NCBI RefSeq assembly: GCF_023204835.1
Contig: NZ_CP096270.1
Location: 2,558,907-2,622,906, forward strand
DNA length: 64,000 nucleotides
Source of the DNA: Salinarchaeum laminariae
GTDB lineage: Archaea > Halobacteriota > Halobacteria > Halobacteriales > Salinarchaeaceae
Reading direction: 5' to 3'
Shown: in pieces, positions 26,600 to 35,922 of the stretch
Layout: every line of letters begins with the position of its first letter
Position numbering within the stretch: position 1 is the first letter of the stretch
Made by a program: the position numbers and the translations under genes
The notes under the pieces: generated by a model
The model's database searches: none
What the model saw: only the letters and a program-made list of their open reading frames with translations
What the model was told of the DNA's origin: nothing

Positions 26600-28015
26600 C
26601 TACTGCGATCGGTCGGTCGATCGCCGCCCCGGCTCCCACTCGCCGCCGAAGTCCTCGTGGAGGAAGGGTTTCGCGTCCGCGCCCGCGTACGTGCCGACGA
26701 TCTGCCCGTCACCCTCGAGGTAGTACTGGTAGGTCGTCAGCCCGTCGAGACCGACCGGTCCGCGCGCGTGGATCTTTCCCGTGCTGATGCCAACCTCCGC
26801 ACCGAGCCCGTAGCGGTATCCGTCGGCGAAGCGCGTCGACGCGTTGTGAAACACGCTCGCGGAGTCGAGACTCCGCATGAACAGTCGGGCGTGCTCGGAA
26901 CTGTCCGTGACGATCGAATCGGTGTGTTTCGAGCCGTACGTCGTGACGTGGTCGACGGCAGTTTCGATCGAGTCGACGACGCGGATCGAGACGATCAGGT
27001 CGCCGTACTCCGTCTGCCAATCCTCCTCGGTCGCCGGGGCCACGTTGGCCGTGGCGGCGTCGGCCTCGGAGGCTTCGCTCTCGAGAATCGAGCGCGTGGT
27101 CTCGTCACCGCGAACCTCGACGTCTGCGTCCGCGTACCGTTCGACCATCCCAGGAAGGAAGGACTCGGCCACGTCCTCGTGGACGAGCACCGTCTCGACG
27201 GCGTTGCACACCGCCGGATACTGGACCTTCGCGTCGTACGCGATCTCCGTCGCCATGGAGAGGTCCGCCTCGTCGTCGACGTAGACGTGGCAGACACCCT
27301 CGGTGTGACCGAGAACGGGAATCTGCGTGTTCTGCTGGATGTACTCGACGAACTCGGAGCTACCACGCGGCATCACGAGGTCGATCGAGTCGTCCATCTC
27401 GAGGACCGTATCGACGTCTGCCCTGGCCTCGATGAGCTGCGCCCATCCGTCCGGGACCGCGTCCGCCGAATCGGAGGTGGCAGCGTGTTCCGCGGTCGCG
27501 TCCTCGATCAGATCGAAGAGGACCCGGTTCGAGTGGCTGGCCTCGCTGCCGCCTTTGAGGATCACCGCGTTTCCGGATTTCAAGGAGAGTGCGGCGATCT
27601 GGACGAGAGCATCGGGCCGAGACTCGAAGATCGTCCCGACGACCCCGATCGGGACGGAGCACCGGTAGAGTTCCAGCCCCTCGTCGAGTTTGCGGGCAGT
27701 CTGCGTCTCACCGAGGGGATCGTCCTGCTCGGCGACGCTTCGGACCATGGATTCGATGCTCTCGAGCTTCGAGGCAGAGAGTTCGAGTCGATCGACGAGA
27801 ACCTGGGAGTACTCTCCGGCCGCGAGCAGTTCCTCGGCTTTCTCGACGTCACGCTCGTTCGCTGCGAGGATTTCCTCGTGGTTCGCCGCGATCGCATCGG
27901 CGATCGCGTGGATCGCAGCGGATCGCTCCTCGTCCGAGCATTTCGCGAGAGAGAGCGCCGCTCGCTCGGCCTCGGCGACCTTCGTCTCCGTGGATTTCTC
28001 CGTCGTCTCACTCAT
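26600..28015 (-). CDS. proA: Gamma-glutamyl phosphate reductase
   Basis: NADPH-dependent reduction of glutamyl-5-phosphate, step two of proline synthesis. The 471-residue aldehyde-dehydrogenase-fold enzyme shows [14 protein letters not shown] (about residue 122), [16 protein letters not shown], the catalytic Cys region [16 protein letters not shown] near 270 and [20 protein letters not shown] near the end. The ATG at 28015 overlaps the proB stop by eight bases. It is the last gene of proC-proB-proA. The C terminus is Arg-rich and slightly longer than in bacterial ProA. Confidence 0.95.
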   Translation of the reverse strand: MSETTEKSTETKVAEAERAALSLAKCSDEERSAAIHAIADAIAANHEEILAANERDVEKAEELLAAGEYSQVLVDRLELSASKLESIESMVRSVAEQDDPLGETQTARKLDEGLELYRCSVPIGVVGTIFESRPDALVQIAALSLKSGNAVILKGGSEASHSNRVLFDLIEDATAEHAATSDSADAVPDGWAQLIEARADVDTVLEMDDSIDLVMPRGSSEFVEYIQQNTQIPVLGHTEGVCHVYVDDEADLSMATEIAYDAKVQYPAVCNAVETVLVHEDVAESFLPGMVERYADADVEVRGDETTRSILESEASEADAATANVAPATEEDWQTEYGDLIVSIRVVDSIETAVDHVTTYGSKHTDSIVTDSSEHARLFMRSLDSASVFHNASTRFADGYRYGLGAEVGISTGKIHARGPVGLDGLTTYQYYLEGDGQIVGTYAGADAKPFLHEDFGGEWEPGRRSTDRSQ

Positions 28016-28871
28016 TGGACTCACCGTTCGTGGGGACAAAGATGGTTCCCACGGGCTTGCCGTCACCGATCTTCGCGAGGACCGACTCCTCGGTCGACTT
28101 GCCGATGATCGCCGGGATCTCGTGTTCGCTAGCCGCGCGTGCGCCGTGGACCTTCGTCTGGATACCACCGAAGGTCACCTCCGAACTGGCTTCGACGGTC
28201 TCCTGCACCGCCGCGTAGTTGCTACCGACAGCTTCGACCAGCTCCGCCGAGGCGTCGTGTTTGGGGTTCGCGGTGTAGACGCCGCCAACGTCGGTCAGCG
28301 TGACGAGCAGGTCGGCGCCGACGCCGATCGCCACCGAGGAAGAAAGCATGTCGTTGTCACCGATACGGATCTCCTCCGTGGCGACGGCGTCGTTCTCGTT
28401 GATGATCGGCACGACGTCCCAATCCAGGAGCGTCTCGACGGTGTTCGTGACGTTCGTGAACCGTTCGCTGTCGTCGAGATCGGTCTCGGTCAGGAGTAAC
28501 TGGGCAACCTTGCGATCGTACCGGCCGAAGCTGTCGGCGTAGGTCGCCATCAGATGGGACTGGCCGACCGTAGAGAGTGCTTGCGCCTCCTCGACGGTGT
28601 CGCTGGGGTAGTCGACGCGACCGCTCCCTGCGCCGACGGCACCCGAGGAGACGAGCAGGACCTCGCGACCGTCGGCGAGGAGATCGGCGATGTCGTCGAC
28701 GAGTTTGTCGACCTTCTCGCGATCGAGGTTCGAATCGTCGTCGGTCAGGGTGTTCGTTCCAGCCTTGACGACGACTCTCTGGGCGTTCGCTGCCTGCTCT
28801 CTGGCGGCCTCCACCGTGTCGGCGTCGACAGATTCGAACGTCGTCGCAGCGTCGCCTGTCGTGTCGCTCAT
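28008..28871 (-). CDS. proB: Glutamate 5-kinase
   Basis: Phosphorylates glutamate, the first and normally feedback-controlled step of proline synthesis. The 287-residue amino acid kinase fold begins after a short acidic tail with [16 protein letters not shown] (about residue 29), has [15 protein letters not shown] near 65, [20 protein letters not shown] near 155, and [14 protein letters not shown] near 190. It lacks the PUA domain present in E. coli ProB, which matters for feedback in that enzyme. Gap to proC is four bases. Confidence 0.94.
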   Translation of the reverse strand: MSDTTGDAATTFESVDADTVEAAREQAANAQRVVVKAGTNTLTDDDSNLDREKVDKLVDDIADLLADGREVLLVSSGAVGAGSGRVDYPSDTVEEAQALSTVGQSHLMATYADSFGRYDRKVAQLLLTETDLDDSERFTNVTNTVETLLDWDVVPIINENDAVATEEIRIGDNDMLSSSVAIGVGADLLVTLTDVGGVYTANPKHDASAELVEAVGSNYAAVQETVEASSEVTFGGIQTKVHGARAASEHEIPAIIGKSTEESVLAKIGDGKPVGTIFVPTNGESNE

Positions 28872-28875
28872 CGAA

Positions 28876-29652
28876 TCACTCCCCCGCGGATTCGCTCGCG
28901 AGTTCCCTGGATCGCCGCTCGGCTGCGCCAACCGCCGCGGCGAGCTGTTCGTCGGCGTCGCCATCCCAGAGGACGTCCATCCCTTCGATAGTGGTGCCCT
29001 GTGGCGAACAGACGGCGTCGATGAGCTCATCGAGGGAATCGTCAGAGCGAAGCACAGTCTCAGCCGCGCCCTTGAACGTCTGTGCGGCGAGCACGCGTGC
29101 GTCCGACTCACTCAACCCCGCCTCGACGCCGGCCTGTTTCATCGCGTCGATCAGGTAGAAGACGAACGCGGGGCCACTCCCATTGACCGCGGTGGCCACG
29201 TCCATCTGTTCCTCGTCGACTTCGACGAAGACACCGGCTTCCTCCAGTAGCGCCTCGATCTCGGGAGTGAGGGCCTCGCCCGTGACTGCCGCAGCCATGT
29301 TACCGCTCGCAGCAGCGAGATTCGGCATGACGCGGACGATGGCGGCGTCCGTCATCGGTTCGAGAACGTCCGTCGAGACGCCAGCAGCGAAGGAAACCAA
29401 CGTTTGATCGTCCGAGAGATCCAGATCCTCAACGAGACCGACGGCGATGTCCGGCTTGACGACGAGAAACACGACGTCGGATTGCGTCGCTATCTCGAGA
29501 TCCGTCGTCGTCTCCGTGCAGTACTCCGCGACCGACGCGAGTGCCTCCTCGTCCACGTCGTAGGCGATCACGTTGTGATCGCCCGAGCGGGCGAGGCCGC
29601 GCACGAGGGCGCTCCCCATGTTGCCACACCCGATAACGCTAGCTCGTGCCAT
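28876..29652 (-). CDS. proC: Pyrroline-5-carboxylate reductase
   Basis: The last enzymatic step of proline synthesis, NAD(P)H-dependent. The 258-residue protein starts with the Rossmann motif [20 protein letters not shown] and contains [38 protein letters not shown] near 118 and the signature [18 protein letters not shown] near 160, ending with [11 protein letters not shown]. It heads the operon proC-proB-proA. Its upstream region carries a 6-6-6 palindrome at 29803. Confidence 0.95.
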   Translation of the reverse strand: MARASVIGCGNMGSALVRGLARSGDHNVIAYDVDEEALASVAEYCTETTTDLEIATQSDVVFLVVKPDIAVGLVEDLDLSDDQTLVSFAAGVSTDVLEPMTDAAIVRVMPNLAAASGNMAAAVTGEALTPEIEALLEEAGVFVEVDEEQMDVATAVNGSGPAFVFYLIDAMKQAGVEAGLSESDARVLAAQTFKGAAETVLRSDDSLDELIDAVCSPQGTTIEGMDVLWDGDADEQLAAAVGAAERRSRELASESAGE

Positions 29653-29802
29653 TCTATGTTCACTCTCGACGGGTGAGGAACATAGCGCCTGTGATTTTCC
29701 ACTCTGGAGGACGGCCGGCGAGAGCCCTCCGCATACACGGTTTTCGCAGGGTGACTCCCCGCTTCTCACGTGAAATATTCCGAGCAAAACCCTCACCGCA
29801 CT

Positions 29803-29820
29803 CTGTATAGCGACATACAG
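29803..29820. promoter_or_regulatory. Hyphenated palindrome upstream of the proline operon
   Basis: CTGTAT-AGCGAC-ATACAG is a perfect 6-6-6 inverted repeat, and a related word, TACAGTATGT, follows at 29871. It lies about 150 bases before proC and 120 bases after the integrase stop. It may be a regulator site or part of a recombination site for the integrase; nothing more can be read. Confidence 0.3.
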
Positions 29821-29941
29821 TATATCAGTCGCGTATCAGCCTCCACCAGTTCGAATTGGTAAATATTCAGTACAGTATGTAATAGCGATAGGATCCCACC
29901 GGGGCTACGTTTCCGGCAGACGAACCAACTGAGCGCGCCCG

Positions 29942-30991
29942 TTACTCCGGCCCGGCCGTCAGAGAGTACATATTTGACTCGTACACGTCACGGACGCGAC
30001 CGCCCCAGTTGTGGGTGTAGGTGTCGATGATGTCCTCCGCGACGTCGCCGCGAAGATACTTGACGATGCCTCGATCGCCCGTACGATCCCGAAGATGTGT
30101 CGTGAAGAAGTGACGGAAGTAATGCGGCGTCACGTTCTCTCCGGCGCCTGCACCGGCCTCGTACCAGCCCTCTGCCTCGGCGTAGTTGCGGACGATTCTA
30201 CGTACTGCATGGGGTTCGAGCCGCGCACCCCAGTCGCCGTCGGTCGATCGAAACAGCGGCGCTAGCTCGGATCTGGAATCCGGACGAATCGCAAGCCAAC
30301 AGGTCAACTCCCGGGCCAGCTCGTCGTCGATCGGGACGATCGTCGACCGCTGTCGTTTGTTCGCTGCAGGTCGATCATCGGAGAGCTCCGTGCCTGCAGC
30401 GACGTAGAGCGCGTTCGGGCGGTTGTCGAGTGCTGCCCGCGGTCGAACCGACGCGTCAGCCCGGAGATCACTCTCCAGCGAGCAGTCCCGGAGGTCAAGA
30501 TTACAGAGCTCACCGACCCTGATGCCGGTTTTGAGCAAGGTTACGATCACCGCCCTGTGGAGAGGATGGTCGATCGACGAAACGAACGAACGGACGTCAG
30601 ACACGCTGAGATCGCGTCGCGTCGGGTTCTTCTCGATCCGTTCGTCCATCTCCTCGCGCACGAGCGCCATCGGATTGGCGTCGAACTCCTCCACGCGCAC
30701 CATGTAGCCGTAGAACCGGTGCACGTAGGCGGCGTAGGAGGCGATCGTGCTGCGGGCGTACTCGCCGCGGAGTTCGTGAATCCACGCCATGCACTCCCTG
30801 CGCGTCGCCTCCGCTGGAACGGTCGTCTCTCCGGGCACACGGTCCGGATCGGCTAGAAACGTCTCGAACCGTCTGAGAACGCGTTCGTACGCGTCGAGCG
30901 TTCGCTGGCTCTTGCCGTGATAGCGCTGTTCCTCCAGGAAGTGCGCGATCGGATCACCGGTGGCTGCTTCGGACGTAACGGTCCTAGCCAT
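29942..30991 (-). CDS. Tyrosine recombinase (XerC/D-like integrase)
   Basis: The 349-residue site-specific recombinase has an N-terminal SAM-like DNA-binding domain (SQRTLDAYERVLRRFETFL and STIASYAAYVHRFYGYM) and a catalytic domain with all landmarks: LLKTGIRVGELCNLDLRD (catalytic Arg, about residue 160), HYFRHFFTTHLRDRTG (H-x-x-R, about 300), a conserved His/Trp in YTHNWGG and the nucleophile region VYESNMY. It overlaps the DUF5805-like gene by eight bases. This pair is common on haloarchaeal chromosomes and plasmids. No clear att repeats were found around it. Confidence 0.9.
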   Translation of the reverse strand: MARTVTSEAATGDPIAHFLEEQRYHGKSQRTLDAYERVLRRFETFLADPDRVPGETTVPAEATRRECMAWIHELRGEYARSTIASYAAYVHRFYGYMVRVEEFDANPMALVREEMDERIEKNPTRRDLSVSDVRSFVSSIDHPLHRAVIVTLLKTGIRVGELCNLDLRDCSLESDLRADASVRPRAALDNRPNALYVAAGTELSDDRPAANKRQRSTIVPIDDELARELTCWLAIRPDSRSELAPLFRSTDGDWGARLEPHAVRRIVRNYAEAEGWYEAGAGAGENVTPHYFRHFFTTHLRDRTGDRGIVKYLRGDVAEDIIDTYTHNWGGRVRDVYESNMYSLTAGPE

Positions 30992-31388
30992 CGTCGGTCA
31001 CCCGATAGCCACCGTCGAGTCGATCGTGCTCGACGAGGCCTCGCTCCTCGAGTTGATTCAGCGCAGCGTCGACGTCACGGCGGACGTCCTCGGCCACCGC
31101 GTCGACAAGCTCGTCGAATTCGAGGGGCCCGTTTTGGAGAGCCTGGAGGACGGTGTCTTCGAGGCCGTCACCCCCAGGGGTAGCGTCGCCAGAACCGGGT
31201 TCCTCTTTGGACGGTTTAGCGGCGGATTCGTCGACGCCCTCGAAACCACGTTTTCCGGCCTGTACCATCGTCCGAACGTACTCGCTGAGGCTCATTTCGA
31301 GCTCCTCGGCGTGTTCGGCCCACTCGTCCTTCTGGTAGGCAGGCACGTACGTTCGAACGGAGGTGCGTTCGGTGTCCTGATCAGCCAT
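30984..31388 (-). CDS. DUF5805-like protein with C-terminal winged helix
   Basis: A 134-residue protein. Residues 1-50 contain RTSVRTYVPAYQKDEWAEHA and EMSLSEYVRTMVQAGKRGF, a ribbon-helix-helix-like layout. A Gly/Pro-rich acidic linker (about 55-75) leads to a winged-helix end: DTVLQALQNGPLEFDELVD, RRDVDAALNQLEERGLVEHDR. I match it to haloarchaeal DUF5805, usually encoded just before an integrase as here. The overlap with the integrase gene suggests that it regulates or assists recombination; this is inference. Confidence 0.8.
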   Translation of the reverse strand: MADQDTERTSVRTYVPAYQKDEWAEHAEELEMSLSEYVRTMVQAGKRGFEGVDESAAKPSKEEPGSGDATPGGDGLEDTVLQALQNGPLEFDELVDAVAEDVRRDVDAALNQLEERGLVEHDRLDGGYRVTDDG

Positions 31389-31941
31389 GGATCGAGGCTC
31401 TCGGGCCACCCACATCAATCTATCCCCAAATATGTGGATAAGGACTCTTATCGTCATATATGAACCCATGGTTCGGCGCCATTTCGCCCGTAACCAGAAT
31501 CTGTTGTCAATCAAGATACCATTATTGCAGACATAGTGTTATATCCCACGATCGTGTGTATATCTGAAGGCAGTGGGAAGCGTGTACTGCTCGCATTTGA
31601 CCGCGGGTGATCTGGCCTCGAAGACCGACTCTGCAGTTGACCCATCGAGGACCCGCTGGAGGACCTGCATGCGGGAACCGGAGACTGTGCGCATCCGTGA
31701 ACTTCGAAAGAAGAGAGAAGACGGGCAAGGGTGAGTACTGGGAAAATGGGCACCGGGAAAGTCAGCGAAAGCCAGCGGGACCGAGCAACGAAAGAAGCAG
31801 ACCGGTCACAAAGGAGGGCCCGTATAATCTGCATAAGTTATTCATCAATCACAGCTACAGCATTGAAGAGTGACGGATGGAATTCAACTCGCATATCGGG
31901 GTAACACTTATACCATATCCCGTGCTATTCCGAAACATAGT
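31389..31941. other. 553-base gene-free stretch, partly purine-rich and possibly transcribed
   Basis: No frame here looks like a haloarchaeal protein. From about 31690 to 31830 the plus strand is strikingly purine-rich with repeated GAAA/GGAAA words and short pairings (for example GACCG...CGGTC around 31775-31806, CAGCGAAAGCCAG near 31759). TATA-like boxes are visible at 31540-31565 (GTGTTATATCCC, GTGTATATC). It is also the promoter region for both flanking genes. A small RNA is possible, but I could not match tRNA, RNase P or SRP RNA motifs. Confidence 0.35.
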
Positions 31942-32184
31942 ATGACTGAATACTACGATTTCGTCCTCGCCCTCATTCCCACCGCACTGCTCGGGATCGG
32001 CGGCATTCTTCTGGTCGCCGGCGTCCCACACCCCCTCGCCGTCTCCCTGGCAGGGGCCGCAGCGGTCGGGATGATCGGGCACGCGATATTCGTCAACGGC
32101 CCCGTCGCAGCTACCGATACGACCGCTACCGAGAGCACGTCTGCGTCTGCTGGTACCGCCGGTGCGTCCGTGCAGGCCGACTGA
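31942..32184 (+). CDS. Small two-helix membrane protein
   Basis: Eighty residues from the ATG at 31942, preceded by a TATA-like CACTTATACC about 30 bases upstream. Residues 7-27 and 32-52 are hydrophobic (LALIPTALLGIGGILLVAG; LAVSLAGAAAVGMIGHAIFV). The rest is a low-complexity Thr/Ser/Ala tail outside the fold. This is a common haloarchaeal type of small membrane protein without known function. The ornithine cyclodeaminase-family gene follows 26 bases later in the same direction. Confidence 0.7.
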   Translation: MTEYYDFVLALIPTALLGIGGILLVAGVPHPLAVSLAGAAAVGMIGHAIFVNGPVAATDTTATESTSASAGTAGASVQAD

Positions 32185-32210
32185 ACAGGACTATCCTTCC
32201 GCGGTTCTAT

Positions 32211-33215
32211 ATGCCTCCTATGCAGCCAGTGTTCCTCTCCAGCGACGAGCTCGAAGGACTCGCCGAGCCCGGAGAGTTCGTCGACGCAGTTCGAGACGGG
32301 TACCGGCAGCGTGGAATGGGCGGTCCAGCCAAGCCACGGACGACGCTCGGATCGTCCGATCCGCCAGGGATGCTTACGGGATACACAGCGATCCTCCCCG
32401 ACACCGGTGTCATGGGCGGCTACACCTACTCGGCAGGGTTCGAAGCAGCGGACGCCTGGTTCGTCACACCGCTGTTCGACGCAGAGAGTGGTGCGCCGCT
32501 CGCAATACTCGATGGTGCGTGGATGAACCCGTACAAAACCGGAGCGACGGGAGCCGTCGGAGTGGACGAACTCGCCCGGGAGGACGCCGACACCGTCGGC
32601 ATCATCGGCTCTGGAGCGCAGGCACGGGGACAGCTCCGCGCCATCGCCACAGTACGTGATCTGGCCGAAATTCGCGTCTTCTCGCCGACGGAAGCCAACA
32701 GAACGTCCTTCGCCGAGGAGTTCGACGAACAGCTCGAGGCCGACGTCAGCGCCGTTTCCGACAGCGCCAGTGCCGTCGAAAACGCCGACGTCGTCGTAAC
32801 GGCCACGAACGCCAGCGAGCCGGTGTTCGACGGTGAAAACCTCGAACCGGGGACGCACGTTACGGCCATGGGCCAGTACCACCCGGAAAAGCGGGAACTC
32901 GACCACGAAACTGTCGCACGATCCCGGTACGTGCCCGACCTTCGGGATCGCATCTCACAGGACGCTGGATCCTTCCGTAGCGCCCAGGAGGCGGGCCTGA
33001 TCGACGAGGCCCACGTCCACGCAGAACTCGGAGAGATCGTCGCAGACCGTGCCTCTGGACGGACTGACGAGGAACAGATAACCGTCTTCGATAGCGGTGG
33101 GACCGGCATCGAGACAGTTGCAGGTGCCCATCTCCTCTACGAACGTGCTCGGGACCGAGATCTGGGCACGGAAATCCAGCTTTCACCGGCCAGCGAAGCG
33201 CTCACCGGGCGTTGA
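32211..33215 (+). CDS. Ornithine cyclodeaminase / mu-crystallin family protein
   Basis: A 334-residue NAD(P)-dependent enzyme of the OCD/alanine-dehydrogenase/ketimine-reductase superfamily. It has the substrate part GGYTYSAGFEAADAWFVTP and LAILDGAWMNPYKTGATGAV (about residues 65-120), the Rossmann loop TVGIIGSGAQARGQL near 128, VVVTATNASEPVFDGENL, and a late DSGGTGIETVAGAHLLYERA. The family also includes ectoine- and siderophore-related and archaeal alanine dehydrogenases, so the substrate is open. ATG at 32220 is an alternative start. Confidence 0.87.
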   Translation: MPPMQPVFLSSDELEGLAEPGEFVDAVRDGYRQRGMGGPAKPRTTLGSSDPPGMLTGYTAILPDTGVMGGYTYSAGFEAADAWFVTPLFDAESGAPLAILDGAWMNPYKTGATGAVGVDELAREDADTVGIIGSGAQARGQLRAIATVRDLAEIRVFSPTEANRTSFAEEFDEQLEADVSAVSDSASAVENADVVVTATNASEPVFDGENLEPGTHVTAMGQYHPEKRELDHETVARSRYVPDLRDRISQDAGSFRSAQEAGLIDEAHVHAELGEIVADRASGRTDEEQITVFDSGGTGIETVAGAHLLYERARDRDLGTEIQLSPASEALTGR

Positions 33216-33234
33216 ACACAAACGAGGTAGCCGC

Positions 33235-34341
33235 TTACAGCGGGAGGCCGAGCGCCTCGACGAGCCCGATGCCACTGGCGACCGCACCGATCAGATAACC
33301 ACCAATTGCACCACCATTGAGCATCGGGAGTCCAGCGTGTGCTCTCCCTTTGAGCACCATCCGCAGGAGAAAGCTGAGACCGATCAGGGTACCCACGAGC
33401 GCCGTCAGTGCCGGGAGATTGATCGCGAGCAGTGGGACGTCGAACAGCGGCGCGGAATCCCGAAGGAAGTACGCGGCGCTGACGACGAGAATCGTCGGCA
33501 TGACGGCGTCGCCGAGGCCGATGTAGATCGCATCGCGGCCCCCGGCTGCTTCCGTCTGTTCTGCTTCCTGCTCGTCGTCTTCGCTTTCGGAGTTCCCCAC
33601 CATTTCCTCTTGCTCATGCCCCTTCTCCTGCTCTGATTCCAGGATCGAATCCCCCTGCTCGTCGGATGTCTCCCCGTCGTCGAGTGTAGCAGGTCCGTCG
33701 TCGGAGAGCAACGAGAACGATGTCGTCGTCGGCACGACCAGGAGCACGGGGACGTTGAGGTCCGTAACACCCTCCGCGAGGGCCAGCATGTGTTCGGTGC
33801 CGTAGACGCTGATGGCGTCGTAGGCGGCCAGGATCAACAGGAACAGAACCGTCAGCTCAGGGGTAAACGCCAATCCGAACAGACCAGCAGCACCGGCGCC
33901 GAGCAACACGCCTGCCGCGTCGATGACGTACCACTCTGGGTAGACGAACAGCGCGATAACGAGGCCGCCAGCCACAGCGAACGGAATCACGATTGCCAGG
34001 TTCTCGAGCGCCGTAGCGGTAGTTCCAGACGCCAGGTCACCTGGCTCGAGCGACGTCAGGATGGTGTCGAGGACAATCCAGCAGATCCAGCCACACGAGA
34101 GCAACACGAACCCGCGGATGAGTCGCTCGAGGCCGAACTTGATCGCTGCCAACATCCCGGCCGTCGCCACCAGAATGACGCCGAAGAAGTACGCAACGTT
34201 CCCGGCGTTCGAGGGGTCATCGACTGGCTGGGCACCGGTAGCAACGTACGGATCCAGCAACGCGAGTGCACCCAGTTGAATGCAAAGAAAGAGGCCGATC
34301 GTCCCTGCGACCGCGGTAAACGATCGCGTCCGGTCGTCCAT
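33235..34341 (-). CDS. Presenilin-like intramembrane aspartyl protease (PSH family)
   Basis: The 368-residue polytopic protein has nine or so helices. The two catalytic aspartates are in the presenilin motifs YD (LLILAAYDAISVYGTEH, about residue 183) and GLGD (IYIGLGDAVMPTILVV, about 275), and the C-terminal PAL-like motif is GLPMLNGG near 345. Between them is a long acidic loop of about 60 residues, as in eukaryotic presenilins before cleavage. It cleaves membrane-embedded substrates such as signal-peptide remnants. It lies downstream of srp19-gar1 in the same direction, across a 78-base gap. Confidence 0.9.
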   Translation of the reverse strand: MDDRTRSFTAVAGTIGLFLCIQLGALALLDPYVATGAQPVDDPSNAGNVAYFFGVILVATAGMLAAIKFGLERLIRGFVLLSCGWICWIVLDTILTSLEPGDLASGTTATALENLAIVIPFAVAGGLVIALFVYPEWYVIDAAGVLLGAGAAGLFGLAFTPELTVLFLLILAAYDAISVYGTEHMLALAEGVTDLNVPVLLVVPTTTSFSLLSDDGPATLDDGETSDEQGDSILESEQEKGHEQEEMVGNSESEDDEQEAEQTEAAGGRDAIYIGLGDAVMPTILVVSAAYFLRDSAPLFDVPLLAINLPALTALVGTLIGLSFLLRMVLKGRAHAGLPMLNGGAIGGYLIGAVASGIGLVEALGLPL

Positions 34342-34419
34342 ACGGGAGGATCGGTCGGTCGCCCCTTCCCGGTTACGCTTCTGACGTGGCTGTTGGTTCT
34401 CGCCAGTCCAACACCGTCC

Positions 34420-34641
34420 TCAGCGAACGTACAGCGGTTCGCCAAGTAGGGAAGGCAAACGGCGCGATTCCACCGGAGAGACGGTTGCAAACGGCGCTGT
34501 GACCGGTCCAAAGACGTCGACCACCGTGCCGACTGGCTCGAGCTGATCGTCGACGACTTCGGTACCGATGTCCGGAAGGTCGTCGACGCGGACCACAGCG
34601 AGCCCCTGCGCGATCCGGTTCGTCGTTCCAAGTCGTTCCAT
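34420..34641 (-). CDS. gar1: H/ACA RNP component Gar1
   Basis: Seventy-three residues. The core reads NRIAQGLAVVRVDDLPDIGT, EVVDDQLEPVGTVVDVFGPV and YVR at the end, a complete small six-stranded barrel of the Gar1 type. In archaea Gar1 binds Cbf5 and supports pseudouridylation guided by H/ACA RNAs. It follows srp19 by about 30 bases; the srp19-gar1 pairing is frequent in haloarchaea, which supports the call. ATG at 34647 would add two residues. Confidence 0.85.
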   Translation of the reverse strand: MERLGTTNRIAQGLAVVRVDDLPDIGTEVVDDQLEPVGTVVDVFGPVTAPFATVSPVESRRLPSLLGEPLYVR

Positions 34642-34671
34642 TGGCATCTCGTGAGTACAGCGGTAAGCCGG

Positions 34672-34953
34672 TCAGTTTCGAAGTGCCGTGACGTACGCCC
34701 CGACAGCCTGTATCAGATCAGCTTTCCCCGTGTCAGTCGCGTCGTGAACGATAACGCGGCCCCGAGCCGTATAGTGTTCTCGAGGGTAGGCTACGTCACG
34801 TTCTACCGTTGCGTCGTATCCGACCTGCCCCACGGCTTCGGCGATCTCTTCGACGGTGGGTTCGTCGACGGCCATATCGCCGGGGACGCGCCGGCCGTTA
34901 GAGCGCGAGAGGGCGGCGTCGAAGTACGCCGGCCAGAGAACGTTCTCGACCAT
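34672..34953 (-). CDS. srp19: Signal recognition particle protein SRP19
   Basis: Ninety-three residues. The start [20 protein letters not shown] is the diagnostic SRP19 motif that binds the tips of helices 6 and 8 of 7[20 protein letters not shown] and [16 protein letters not shown] complete the fold. It allows SRP54 to bind the RNA in archaeal targeting. First gene of srp19-gar1; promoter-like GGTTTAACC lies about 25 bases upstream of the ATG (minus strand). Confidence 0.95.
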   Translation of the reverse strand: MVENVLWPAYFDAALSRSNGRRVPGDMAVDEPTVEEIAEAVGQVGYDATVERDVAYPREHYTARGRVIVHDATDTGKADLIQAVGAYVTALRN

Positions 34954-35298
34954 ATGATTGCTGCGGGAGGACTGGGTTTAACCCCTGTGCTCGGCGCGCG
35001 ATACGGGATTCGCTGTGCCAGAAACCGCTGGGGACCAGTGCACGTCACGCGAGCTGCCGGCTCGAAACTCCGAAACTAGACGATTTGTACCACACACCCA
35101 TCATATCAGTCAACAATAACGCCGACAGATTCCAGACTGGTAAATCGTATGCCGCTATATCAAATCCGTTGTTGGCTGATGTGGGCACGTTGGGGACGGA
35201 AGTACCGGTTCTGGGCCGCAAACCCGGGTCCAGCCAGTCGTGGTCGAGGACTGACCAGCACGCAAATCATTTTGAACGCCGCATCCGATCGGTCGATC
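34954..35298. other. Divergent control region with an 11-base inverted repeat pair
   Basis: The 345 bases between srp19 and the redoxin gene hold no convincing gene. TCAGTCAACAA (35106-35116) and TTGTTGGCTGA (35169-35179) are inverted copies with one mismatch, enclosing about 50 A/T-richer bases. This may be a MITE-like scar or a regulatory hairpin. A TATA-like ATCATTTTGAA lies about 27 bases before the redoxin ATG. Confidence 0.4.
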
Positions 35299-35883
35299 AT
35301 GGCCGGAGAATCAGTCGATCGACTCGAGACCGGTGACGTGGCACCAGACTTCGAACTGCGGGGGACGGACGGAGGAACGTACTCACTCGCGGATTTCGAC
35401 GACGCAAGCGCGCTACTCGTCGTGTTCACCTGTAACCACTGCCCTTACGCAAAAGCGAAACACCCGCTCCTCAACGAAATCGCAGCGGAGTACGACGACG
35501 TCGCCGTCGTCGGTATCAACGCCAACGATCCGGAGGAGTACCAGGAGGACTCCTTCGACGAAATGATCCAGAGGGTCGAAGACGGCGAGATCGCGTACGA
35601 CGCCTATCTCTTCGACGAGTCCCAAACAGCCGCTGCAGCGTACGGCGCCGTCTGCACACCGGACCCATTCCTCTTCACCAACAACGACGAGTTCGAACTG
35701 GCCTACCACGACCAGCTCGACGACGCACTGAACCCCGACGATGTAGCCTCGCGAGTGCACATTCGCGAGGCAATCGAAGCAGTACTGGATGGTGAGACAG
35801 TCGACATCGATTCCCAACCGTCGCGAGGGTGTACGATCAAGTGGCGCGACGGCAACGTGCCAGAGTACTGGGACGAGATCTGA
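35299..35883 (+). CDS. Redoxin-family thiol protein (AhpC/TSA-like)
   Basis: The 194-residue thioredoxin-fold protein has the start at MAGESVDRLETGDVAPDFEL. VVFTCNHCPYAKAKHPLLNE carries the active-site CxxC (about residues 49-52), and VAVVGINANDPEEYQEDSFD and VCTPDPFLF (with the cis-Pro) follow. The group is related to thiol-disulfide interchange proteins and peroxiredoxins with the RGCTIKW C terminus seen in many bacteria and archaea. It is cytoplasmic, as there is no signal peptide. Exact partner unknown. Confidence 0.88.
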   Translation: MAGESVDRLETGDVAPDFELRGTDGGTYSLADFDDASALLVVFTCNHCPYAKAKHPLLNEIAAEYDDVAVVGINANDPEEYQEDSFDEMIQRVEDGEIAYDAYLFDESQTAAAAYGAVCTPDPFLFTNNDEFELAYHDQLDDALNPDDVASRVHIREAIEAVLDGETVDIDSQPSRGCTIKWRDGNVPEYWDEI

Positions 35884-35922
35884 TCGTACATCGTACCCGG
35901 TGGCGATAGCCTGCGATCAGAA

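Noticed and set aside
31500-31870. RNase P or SRP RNA in the gene-free stretch
   Set aside because: The conserved cores of neither RNA are found; a GAAA-rich tract alone is not enough.
31607-31873. 88-codon plus-strand frame in the gene-free stretch
   Set aside because: Not acidic, codon use unlike neighbours, no ribosome-binding site or promoter at its start.
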